A stretch of 64,000 bases of DNA from Musa acuminata AAA Group (Eukaryota; Streptophyta; Magnoliopsida; Zingiberales; Musaceae). The stretch's first letter is position 1. Each line of letters begins with the position of its first letter. Below are positions 54,966 to 64,000 of the stretch, in pieces. The stretch is taken from positions 17,671,501 through 17,735,500 of the forward strand of contig NC_088342.1 of assembly GCF_036884655.1 (NCBI RefSeq), in the 5' to 3' direction. The notes under the pieces were generated by a model. That model was given only the letters and a program-made list of their open reading frames with translations. It did no database searches and was not told where the DNA came from. The position numbers were made by a program, and so were the translations under genes.

Positions 54966-57960
54966 GGGCTACCTCCTACTAATTGAACCTCTGGAAGACA
55001 AGGAGGAGGAGGTCCAAGAGCATGAGGAAGAGGTCGTGGATGAAGAACAATAGCCAATTGATATTATGATGTATGCCTTTGTCGGTTATGCAAACCTGCA
55101 AACGATGAAAGTGGGAGGACTTCTGAAGCAACAACCTATCACCGTTCTTATTAACATCGAGAGTACTAATAATTTTATGAACAGCAAGGTTACTGTCCAA
55201 ATAGCCTTACCTATCGAGAATTGCAATAGGTTTGATGTTAAGGTCACCGACGGATGAATTTTGAAGTGTGATCATAGGTGCTCGCAGGTGAAACTGTTTC
55301 TGCAGGACCAAGAGATAATTGCAGATTTCTTCCTCCTCCCTCTTGATGATTGTGAGGCCGTGCTTAGCATCGAATGGTTGATGACAATAAGTAATGTTTT
55401 CTAAAATTTTATGAAACTAATTATGAAATCTTATAGTAAGGGGAAATAGGTGATACAGCACGGGAAACGTGGGGGTAACGTAACGATGATTTGCACACAA
55501 CGAATAGAGAAGGTTTTGCACAAAGCATGCAGTGGATTTTTAGTACAACATGAGTAGAAAACTAAGAGAGAGCCAATAGAATTTGAAGATCCAAACCTAC
55601 TTCCTTTGCTTGCTTAATTTTCAGATATATTTGATGAACCGTGCAACATACCTCCTACTCGTCAACATGATCATTGTATATCGATTCTTCAGGGCAAACC
55701 TTTAGCAAATACCCGGCCATATTAGTATCCACATCTCCAGAAGGATGAAATAGAAAGGATTGTAAAAGAGATGCTTGAATCAGGAGTTATTTGGCCAAGT
55801 TACAGTACCTACTCTTCACCGGTGTTCCCCGTACTAAAGAATGATGGAACATGGCGAATGTGCATTGATTACTGAGCTCTCAACAGCATCACAGTCAAGG
55901 ACAAATACCCTATTCTAGTAGTAGATGAATTGCCTAATGAATTAAAGGGAGCACAAGTCTTAACAAAACTGGACCTTCGATTTGGGTATCATCAAATACG
56001 AGTCTACGAAGAAGACATACCGAAAACCGCCTTTCGAACACAAAATGACCACTACAAATTTTTGGTAATTCCCTTTGGTCTCACCAATGCTCCCTCCACA
56101 TTCCAGAGCCTTATGAATGATATTTTCCAGAATTATCATCATAATTTTGTGCTAGTTTTCTTCGATGATATCCTTATTTACAGCCTTTCTCTTGAAAGTC
56201 ATTTTTAGCACTTACGACTTATTTTGACGATTTTGCGAGAACATGTTCTTTTTGTCAAAAAAATCAAAGTGCAGCTTTCTTCAACAGAAGGAGAAATATC
56301 TTAAGCATATCATATCAGAGGAAGGTATGGTGGCAGATCCCTCTAAAATTGAAGTAATGCAGAACTAGCCGACCCCGAGGAACATAAAATCGCTACGCTG
56401 CTTTCTCGGTTTAACAGGTTACTACCATAAGTTCATGAAAAACTATAGAAAGATCAGTGCACCCCTTACTTTCTTACTAAAAAAAGATGCTTTCTAATGG
56501 TTGGACAAAGCCACCATCATCTTTGACGAACTTAAAGCCACAATGACAACAACGCCCATACTAGCGCTACCCGACTTTGGCAAGAGTTTTTTTATTGAAG
56601 CCGATGCCTCCGGAGTCGGAATTGGTGCTATACTAATGCAAGATGGCCACCCCCTCGCTTATACTTGTAAGGCAATATCTCCTTCCAATCTTAAGATGAC
56701 TATTTATGACAAGGAGATGCTCGCAATTATGTATGCGGTGACCAAATGGAGACCGTACTTGATTGGGCGACGCTTTCAAATCAAGACCGATCATAAAAGC
56801 CTAAAATATTTCTTAGAGTAGAAGATATCTTCCCCCAAGCAGCAAAAATGGGTAACAAAGCTTCTTGGATATGATTATGAAATAACTTACAAAAAGGGGA
56901 AAGAGAATGTTGTTGCATATGCGCTTTCGTGACTATCCGAGCAAGCTGAATTTTCAGTCGTTTCACTTTCGACTAGTGACTTCCTTGAGGATATTAAGAG
57001 GGAATGGTAGGAAGATCCGGAGACCAATAAGATCATAAAAAAATTGGAGGAAGCACCAAGCTCCATGGCTCATTACAGTTGGGACCCAAAAGAATTACGC
57101 TATAAGGGACGCATTGTGCTTATACCAAATTCTACTTGCATAAATACCATCCTTCAAGAGATGCATTCCACACCTGCAGTTAGGCACTCTGGGTTTCTAA
57201 GAACCTATAAGAGAATTAAGCAATTTTTTTATTGGGTAGGGATGAAAAATATTATTGCTAAATTTGTGGCATAATGTGACGTATGTCAATGACATAAAGG
57301 CGAGACAGTGGCAAGTCTCAGAAAGTTGCAACCCTTACCCATCTCAGACTCAATATAAACTGATATATTAATGGACTTCATCGAAGGGCTTTCCTCATCA
57401 TAAGGAAAAGGTACAATTCTTGTCGTGTTTGATCGCCTTACAAAGTATGCTCACTTTTGCGATATTCGTAATCCCTACATTGCTTCTAGTATTGCTCAAA
57501 TCTTTATGGAGAATATTGTAAAATTATATGAGATGCCAAGATCTATTGTAAGTGATCATGATAGGGTTTTCATTAGCAGATTTTCGACAGAGTTATTCCA
57601 GATGTAGGGTACTAAATTGAAAATAAGTACGACGTATCACCCACAAACCGACGGCCAGACTGAAGTGGTGAATAGGTGCTTGGAGACATACCTCGGATGC
57701 TTCACCAGTGGCCGGCCAAAAGAGTAAACAAAGTGGCTTTCCTGAGCCGAGTGGTGTTATAATACAACTTATCATTCATCCACAAAATGTACTCCCTATG
57801 AGACTAAAAGATGTATGGCCGACCTCTCCTTGTGATCCCAAAATATATGTTGGGCACCTCTAAAGTAGAACAAGTATACAGGGAACTACAGGACAGAGAT
57901 AAAATGTTGAAGTTGCTAAAAGATAATCTTATTGTAGCTAAGCAAGGATGAAACAATAAT
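54966..57960 (+). pseudogene. Gypsy-C pol: protease, RT, RNase H, integrase
   Basis: Protease region from 55066, where the expected D-S/T-G reads 'NIESTNN' and so lacks the catalytic Asp. RT from about 55630: 'HCISILQGKP', 'DKYPI', '[12 protein letters not shown]', '[17 protein letters not shown]' and active-site FFDD (near 56160). RNase H 56400-56940 with 'IEADASGVGIGAILMQDGHPLAY' in blocks and 'YDKEMLAI'. Integrase from 57020: 'HSGFLRTYKRI', 'CDVCQ', 'LMDFIEGLSS', 'DRLTKYAHF', 'VSDHDRVF' and '[13 protein letters not shown]'. Stops and small indels occur throughout, for example at 54667, 55257, 56207, 56819 and 57272. It is a chromovirus-type gypsy by its downstream chromodomain. Confidence 0.9.
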
Positions 57961-58194
57961 ATGATTAACACAAAGGCAAAAGAGAATTTTCAATAGGAGA
58001 TTGGATCTTCCTATGGCTCCAGCCATACAAGCAAATATCAATCTAGACCAAAGCATCTATGAAGATTTTACCTCGGTTCTATGGACCCTACCAAATTTTG
58101 GAGCGCATCGGAGCGGTAGAATATAGAGTAGATTTACCCGCCAGCTCTCTAATCCATCTAGTCTTTGATGTGTTGTGTTTAAAGCTCAAGCTAG
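57961..58194 (+). pseudogene. Gypsy-C integrase C-terminus and chromodomain, first part
   Basis: Blocks for 'GDWIFLWLQPYKQ', 'RFYGPYQILERIGAVEYRVDLPASS.IH' and 'FDVLCLKLKL' are read across frames. The last is the usual lead-in to the chromodomain. The sequence breaks at 58194 at the start of a Sirevirus LTR and resumes at about 59153. Confidence 0.8.
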
Positions 58195-59152
58195 TGTTAG
58201 GATCGGAGCGACACTAAGAGGGGGGGGTGAATTAGTGCAGCGGTAAAGTACGATAAACTTTTGATGATTTAAACACTTTCGGAAACTTCGTACGATAAAA
58301 GTAACGTTTCATTTGAAACCGTTTCGATTGCGTTTTAACTTGAAGGGATACGTAAGAAGGAGACAAAGAAGTAGAGCATCAAAGTGAAGATGGTTTGCAG
58401 TAATATAAATGACAATAAGTAAATGCAAACCAGAGAACACACCAATTTAAAGTGGTTTGGTCAAAATGACCTACATCCACTTGCGAAGCCTTCTTCGAAG
58501 AGGCTCCCAACTTCCACTAGCAAATCACTTTGAAGGGGAAGGACAAATACCCCTCTTACAACCTTTTACAAGTGGTTCACACTCTTACAAAATTTTAAAG
58601 AGAAAGAGGGAGGTGAACACTCAAGCTATTGAAAACAAAAACTTGCTAAAAGCTTTGCTAAGACTTTTATCTCAATCTTTTGCTTCTCAAAGGTTGTTAT
58701 CTCAACTGAGAATTGAGGGGTATTTATAGGCCTCAAGAGGATTCAAATTTGGGCTCCAAAATTTAAATTCTCTTTGGTTCCCGATGTTGGCGATGCCACC
58801 GCTTGTCAGTGTCTGACACTAACAGTTTACTGGCGGGGCCACCGCCGGACCTCTGGGGTGCTGGGCGGTGCCACCGCTCAGTCCAGCGGTGCCACCGCTT
58901 GGTTCTCGGGTTCTAGGCGGTGCCACCGCCTACACTATTTTAGCTCACTGGTTGGGCTCCAAACTTGGCCCAAACCAGTCCGAACTCGGGCCCAATTGGC
59001 CCCTATTTGAGTTATAGGATTAACACATAGTCCTAATCCTAATTAACGTGCTAACTACGAATTTAAAGATATTTTCTAAGCTATTACAAAGTCCGCAAGT
59101 CAAGACTTTATTCGACGAACTTCCGACGGTCTTCCGACGAACTCTCGGAAAC
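58195..59152 (-). repeat. Truncated Sirevirus LTR (S7) inside Gypsy-C
   Basis: Starts TGTTAGGATCGGAGCGACACTAAGAG and includes the G tract, TATTTATA near 58721, the hairpin array (58785-58935, 'GGCGGTGCCACCGC' copies) and the beginning of the second array ('cgaacttccgacggtc'). It then stops without the GATTCAACA end. No PBS lies next to it. Confidence 0.82.
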
Positions 59153-59397
59153 GAGACAGCCCAAAGTCATCTACCAAATATGACTATCCAAGGAGTACTC
59201 TAGACCCAGCCGAGTGTCATTATTGATCGATGGATCATGACTCAACGATGACGACCCACTACTAAAGTGCTAATATAGTGGGCAAATCTACCAGCAGAAG
59301 ATGCCACTTGGGAGAATTATGATGACTTAAAGATCAAATTCCCAAAATTCACGGATTATCAGCCTCGAGGATAAGGCTGATTTGAAGAGGGTGGGTC
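59153..59397 (+). pseudogene. Gypsy-C chromodomain, second part, and PPT
   Basis: Encodes 'ETAQSHLPN', 'VIIDRW', 'WANLPAEDATWENYDDLKIKFPKF', the conserved WxxLP-EDATWE block of plant chromoviruses, with stops. The purine-rich 'gaagagggtggg' at 59384-59395 lies immediately before a TGTTAGGACT sequence and is a good PPT. Confidence 0.82.
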
Positions 59398-59774
59398 TGT
59401 TAGGACTTTATCTAGGAGAATCCTAATAAAGTTTCATTGAAAGAGGCATTCATGTAAAATCTATATAGTCGTCCCCTATTAAAGAGGTGAAGAGGCCGGC
59501 TAAGGTTAGGGTTAGTTGAAAGGTTGCTTCTTAGAGTAGGAGTCTTATTAGGAGTTGGTTAGAAGTAGGAGTCTTGAGTAGAAGTCCTATTAGGAGTTGG
59601 GGTTTAGAAGCCTTATAAATAGTTATGTATTCATCCTCTTTTAATAAGCAATATATGAATCTTCTTAATAGCCTTTGGGCAGCAACCTAGAGGAAGGAAC
59701 TCCTATAGAGTTCCAAGGAGGCTGATCCCCTAAAGAGATCAACCCCAAGCTTAGAATCTAAAAAGGTTCTAATA
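59398..59774 (+). repeat. Gypsy-C putative 3' LTR (right boundary uncertain)
   Basis: Starts TGTTAGGACT right after the PPT. TATAAATA is at 59614-59621. 'GTTCTAATA' near 59774 could be an eroded TTCTAACA end, giving about 377 bp, but the LTR could extend beyond 60100 and include the repeated motif there. Confidence 0.55.
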
Positions 59775-59799
59775 GATTCAATCAACGTCTTAACGTAAC

Positions 59800-60091
59800 C
59801 TCGAGGGACTCGACCAATCATGCTAAGCTTGTATATGTATGCAACTCTTGCTAATCACAACTCTTTATGATTCCCATCCTTTTTGGCCTCCAAACCACCA
59901 TAGCCTCGAGAGACTCGACCAACTAAGATGTTTAGTTAAGTCATCACCATCATTATAAGATAAATATGATTCGATGATATACCCTCGAGGGACTTGACTA
60001 AGCATACCATGTCCTCTGGTCACTGATAACATCTCTATGTCATAGGCAAGATATCAAAGTGCGATATAAGTAAGCCTCGAGTGACTCAACC
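59800..60091 (+). repeat. Four spaced copies of a 17-bp motif
   Basis: CCTCGAGGGACTCGACC at 59800, with variants at 59904 (one difference), 59983 and 60075; spacing 104, 79 and 92 bases. The core CCTCGAG-GACT-GAC is kept in all four. Confidence 0.8.
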
Positions 60092-60220
60092 AACTCAACC
60101 TATGTCGAGGATCGATTCCTACCTATAACGATGGAAGGCTATGCAGGTTAATGTAATTGTCTCAAGTTTATTTACTTAATTTTATCGAGAGTGGGGATTT
60201 TGATTTGGTCTCCTGTGATG

Positions 60221-61001
60221 TATCACACGCATACATATTTAATATATATCTACATCACAAGCAAATAAATATACATATCTAGTAGGTATACAAGCAATCA
60301 CACATCATATGAGCAATCACACTAGATGATTATAGACCATGGCCTAATGTGATCAGGCCCAAGCCAGTGGGCGCAAGCACTCACATCAAGATCTGTGTAT
60401 AGCGGTGCATCTCCATGCCTTGTGATCCTACATCTCATCCTCATAGGTTCCATCAACATCTCGGTGCATATTCATGTGTTGCAATCGTTCGTCTCAACCT
60501 CGTGGGTCCTACTATCGCCTTGACACTCCCGTTGTACTTCCTCGTGTAATTACAACTTAATCACAAGCACGCAGGCCTGACAATAAATAAGAAATAAATT
60601 GGAAGCTCATAGGCCCCAATAATAATAATAATCACATCAAATGTACACACATCACAAGGTCCATGATCATCTGTCTACATCATACATCATATGTATATAT
60701 CTTTATATAGGACTACTAGATAAATAATAATAGTAAATTAAAATTTTTAATTAACTAATATTTTTTTAAAATTCAAGACATATAGGAAATTTTATGAATT
60801 ATGAAGGGTATTTAGGTAATTTAGATAGAAAGGACATACTATGAAATTTTTAAAATTCACAGGGTTAAAAATAACTTTTGCCCAAAAAAACCTTAACCCC
60901 TTTCCTACCTTTGTTCTGTGGTTGTTGCCACCCCGTCGGCGGCGCCCTCTACTAGGGGAGGGGGCGTCGCCCCTACCCGGGGGTGGCGTCACCCTTGTAG
61001 G
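60221..61001. other. Unassigned DNA with a G/C-rich block
   Basis: I find no gene. The first 550 bases are AT-rich with '(ata)n' and 'cacatca' words. The block at about 60930-60998 is very G/C-rich and partly self-complementary ('ggggcgtcgcccc', 'ggcggcgcc'). It may be the remains of another LTR. Confidence 0.4.
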
Positions 61002-62610
61002 TGTTGGGAAAATCTTTAAGGGGCGACATCACATGCGTAGCGGAATAATAAGAAAACAAAATCCAGGATTCCCAAAGAGATGTTCGTCGTCGTCCGAAGA
61101 TTGGTGCGCAAAATCCGCGAAATTGAAAAACTGCGTATAGAATAGATTGTGTTACCTAGGGAAATCGTATATCCCTGTTTCCTTACAGATCCTTAGGAGA
61201 GGGTTAAGGAGGTCAAGTGTCCTCCTCTCTAGCGGTGATCCACGCAGCAGGGCTGCGACGACACTCCTCAAAACTCCAAGCCTGCTCTGAGATGGAGAGG
61301 GGAAGGAGAATAGGAGAGGCAAGCAAAGGCTCTAGCCTATGAGGTTCTGAATCCCTCCTATTTATAGAGGTCCCCTGTCAAACCCTAATGGATCATCACC
61401 TAGTGGGTATTGGATCTGCATCCAATAACCCAAGCCTTTTAGATTAGTGGATATCTATCCAATAATCTCTTATGGGCTCTTATTGGATCTCGTCCATAGG
61501 ATCCAATAATTCAGGGGCTTATTGGATATCCAATAAGACAAGGGCTCCGTCGGATATCTCATATTCGAACCTCTACTCATCGCAATGCCTACCATATGTA
61601 TGTGACCCTCTAGGCCCAATATCGAGCTAGCCATGAGTCATACCTGTTAGAACTCCTTCTAACTCAGTGAATTATTATCTCTGTAATAATTCACTTGACT
61701 CATTAACTACGGACATACTAGGCCACTACGCCGTAGTCCCTAGATGATACAGGAGAATTCAATCCATTGGACCTATCTGTACTCAGTTACCGTGTACCTA
61801 TAGTCCCTCATCCATCTAATATCCTAGAGACCGTATATCGAGCATGGTGCTGTCAGACCCATACGGTTTCTACTCAAGTCTCGCTCTAATCGGATTCTCC
61901 CGGAGAACTCTTTCTCTCTCAACCCGAATGACCCTGGCCAGGGATTTGTCTGAGCAAGAACACATGAGATATTCTTCTCATGACGCCGAGAGTGGATGAT
62001 CATCTATCGACACTCAATAGCCCTCCTCATAAGGTCGACTACCACTCCCAATGACTAGCTGTACTAGATCTGGGATAGCCAAACCTATAAGTCTGGTATC
62101 AAAGAGTGGAGCACTCATACAAGACATCCTTGGTGTCTCAGGTCTAAGGACCAGATATACCACTAGGACTACGGAATCGTTGTCTGACAATAAGGCATCA
62201 TCAACCATCCAACATTCCGTAAGCGGATCAATCAGTGAACTCATTCTCCAATGAGCACTCGTACTGTATCCCTAGTGTCCCTACATGAGCAGCAATGAGA
62301 CCCACTACATCCATCATATGAACGGGTATACAGCACACCAGTTTGTCTGGTTATCACGATGTCCTTCTAGAGTAACTTATGACCGGGATTATTTAGGATA
62401 TGTGTTTAAAGGTGAATCAATCTCATTTTCATGATCTCATCACGATCTGATTCCCATTGCATAAATCCAAGGACATCACAATATATATATGCATATATGC
62501 AATAGTTATAAAGTGATATATGTCAAAATATAATTAGCAAAAAAGATTCTGTATCAAGTCACATGTGCCATCACTCACGTGATTGGCTTGCTGGGCACCT
62601 ATGACTAGCA
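61002..62610 (-). repeat. 3' LTR (1609 bp) of a long-LTR copia element
   Basis: TGTTGGGAA at 61002 and GACTAGCA ending at 62610, with the PPT just inside on the right. TATTTATA at 61359-61366 is a minus-strand TATA box. The length and the downstream pol suggest an Angela/Tork-type element, though I infer this from general resemblance. A fragment of the same LTR is present at 24182-24480. Confidence 0.85.
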
Positions 62611-62625
62611 ATCTCCCACTTGACC
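62611..62625 (-). other. Polypurine tract of the copia element
   Basis: The complement of 'atctcccacttgacc' gives AAGTGGGAGAT next to the LTR, in the expected place on the minus strand. Confidence 0.8.
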
Positions 62626-64000
62626 TAAAGCCAATCACCTATGTGTCTGATCCCCATCAGACCCCTGTGATGCTCAAAGACAATTTGAGACAACGGCTTT
62701 GTCAATGGATCTGCATTGTTATCTTCGGATGGAACTCTTTCCACTACTACATCTCCTCGGGTTACGATCTATCTGATAAGGTGGAACCTCCTCATAACAT
62801 GCTTAGATTTCTGATGAGACCTAAGTTCCTTCGCTTGAGCAATCGTCCCGTTGTTGTCGCAATATAAGGAGATCGCTCCTCGCTACCCGGCAGGACTCCC
62901 AAATCTATGATGAACTTCTTCAACCAGACTCCCTCCTTTATTGCATCTGATGCAGTAATGTACTCCGCCTCTATGGTCGAGTCAGTAGTAGTATCTTGCT
63001 TGGAACTCTTCTAGCACACTGCTCCTCCATTCAAGGTGTACACGTATCCCGAATTCAACTTGCTATCATCAACATCAGACTGAAAACTTGAGTCTATGTA
63101 GCCGTCAACCTTAAGGCTACAACCTCTATATACTAGTAAAAGATCCTTAGTCCTTCTCAAGTACTTAAGGATACACTTTACTTCTTTCCAGTGCTCCAAG
63201 CCTGGATCCGTCTTATACCTGCTCATGATACTCAGAGCATGCGCTATATCAGGCCTAGTACATAGCATGACATACATGATAGACCCTATTGCTGAGGCAT
63301 AAGGTATCATATCCATGTTCGCCCTTTCTTCTGGAGTCTTTTGGGACATACTCGTAGAAAGTGATATCTCATGTCTCATCGGTGTGAGACCACTCTTGAA
63401 ATTTTCCATGCCAAACCTTTTGATAATGGTTTCTATGTACCTAGACTGGGACAAGCCAAGCATCCTCTTGGATCTATCTCTATAGATTCTAATCCCCAAG
63501 ATATCGGATGCTTCCCCTAAGTCCTTCATGGAGAAGTGTCTAGATAACCAAACCTTTATTGTAGATAGCATTCCTACATCATTCCCAATGATCAGGATGT
63601 CATCCACATACAACACCAAAAAGGTGATAGCGCTCCCACTTTCCTTCCTGTACACACAAGGCTCATCTTCGTTCTTAATGAAGTCATAAGATCTGATTAC
63701 CTCATCAAATCTTATGTTCCAACTTTGGGAAGCTTGCTTTAGTCTATAAATGGATCTGAGCAACCTACACACCTTATCTGGGCAGTTCTTGACACGAATC
63801 CCTCAGGTTACATCATATACACCTCCTCCTCGAGGTTCCCATTGAGGAATACAGTTTTCACATCCATCTACCAAATCTCATAATCATAGTGTGTTGTAAT
63901 AGCCAATAGAATTATGATGGATTTTAGCATTGCTACAGGTGAGAAGGTTTCATCGTAGTCAACACCTTGCCTTTGACGATACCCCTTAGCCACTAGCCTT
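62626..64000 (-). pseudogene. Copia pol 3' part: reverse transcriptase and RNase H (runs off the window)
   Basis: The minus-strand frame 63772-63011 encodes 'CRLLRSIYRLKQASQSWNIRF', active-site YVDD in 'FLVLYVDDILIIGND', 'MKDLGEASDILGIRIYRDRSKRMLGLSQ' and 'ASAIGSIMYVMLCTRPDIAHALSI', and enters RNase H. A TAG at 63011-63013 replaces the usual Trp. RNase H continues below ('TDSTIEAEYI', 'EGVWLKKFI') with a later frame change. Above 63772, 'MDVKTVFLNGNLEEEVYM' can be read after a frameshift, with TAG and TAA in place of Gln codons. Integrase and gag would lie beyond base 64000. Confidence 0.9.

Overview
The window reads as a piece of a large, repeat-rich plant nuclear genome. It is almost entirely LTR retrotransposons of the Ty1/copia and Ty3/gypsy superfamilies, most of them broken by stops, frameshifts, deletions and nested insertions. 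One host gene is clear: the first coding exon of a group IV (CPK16/18/28-type) calcium-dependent protein kinase on the minus strand near 14.2-14.6 kb. It ends at a good splice donor. I infer a monocot, and Musaceae or a relative is my best guess from the mix of Sirevirus-like and long-LTR copia elements, but the sequence does not prove it. There is no operon, CRISPR array, rRNA or tRNA gene.

Layout. (1) 1-3157: 5' internal part, primer-binding site (PBS) and LTR of a minus-strand element with no recognisable coding capacity. (2) 3158-12124: a plus-strand chromovirus-like element, Gypsy-A, split into two pieces. Between them lie a Mutator-like end fragment, an AT/ATTT microsatellite, a minus-strand Gypsy-B with an almost open 1131-codon gag-pol, and the start of a sibling of Gypsy-B. 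(3) 12125-16640: non-coding DNA around the CDPK exon, with a 5' CT-rich leader. (4) 16640-24181: Sirevirus S1 (plus strand, 5' truncated). A roughly 2.0 kb Mutator-like element with a 9-bp target duplication sits inside it, and that element itself carries a solo LTR. (5) 24568-45525: a three-level nest. Full-length Sirevirus S4 (CCAAT target duplication) contains S3 (GTACC target duplication), which contains S2; all are on the minus strand. (6) 45726-52891: Sirevirus-derived S5, plus strand, with both LTRs and gag but no pol. (7) 52892-54261: remnant S6. (8) 54262-60220: plus-strand Gypsy-C, with a truncated Sirevirus LTR (S7) inside its chromodomain. (9) 60221-64000: unassigned DNA, then the 3' LTR, polypurine tract (PPT) and 3' pol of a long-LTR copia element on the minus strand.

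How the parts relate. S2, S3 and S5 all keep the LTRs, PBS, gag, 3' non-coding region and PPT, and all lack pol with what looks like the same breakpoint. S4 keeps every pol domain in decayed form. This suggests a gag-only, non-autonomous lineage mobilised by full Sirevirus relatives. All these LTRs carry an array of short G/C-rich inverted repeats (GGCGGT-N-ACCGCC type) just upstream of a TATAAATA box. Upstream of that is a second array built on CTTCCGRCGAAC. I consider this regulatory architecture and the shared pol-less lineage the most interesting content. No intact, presumably functional element or complete host gene is visible.
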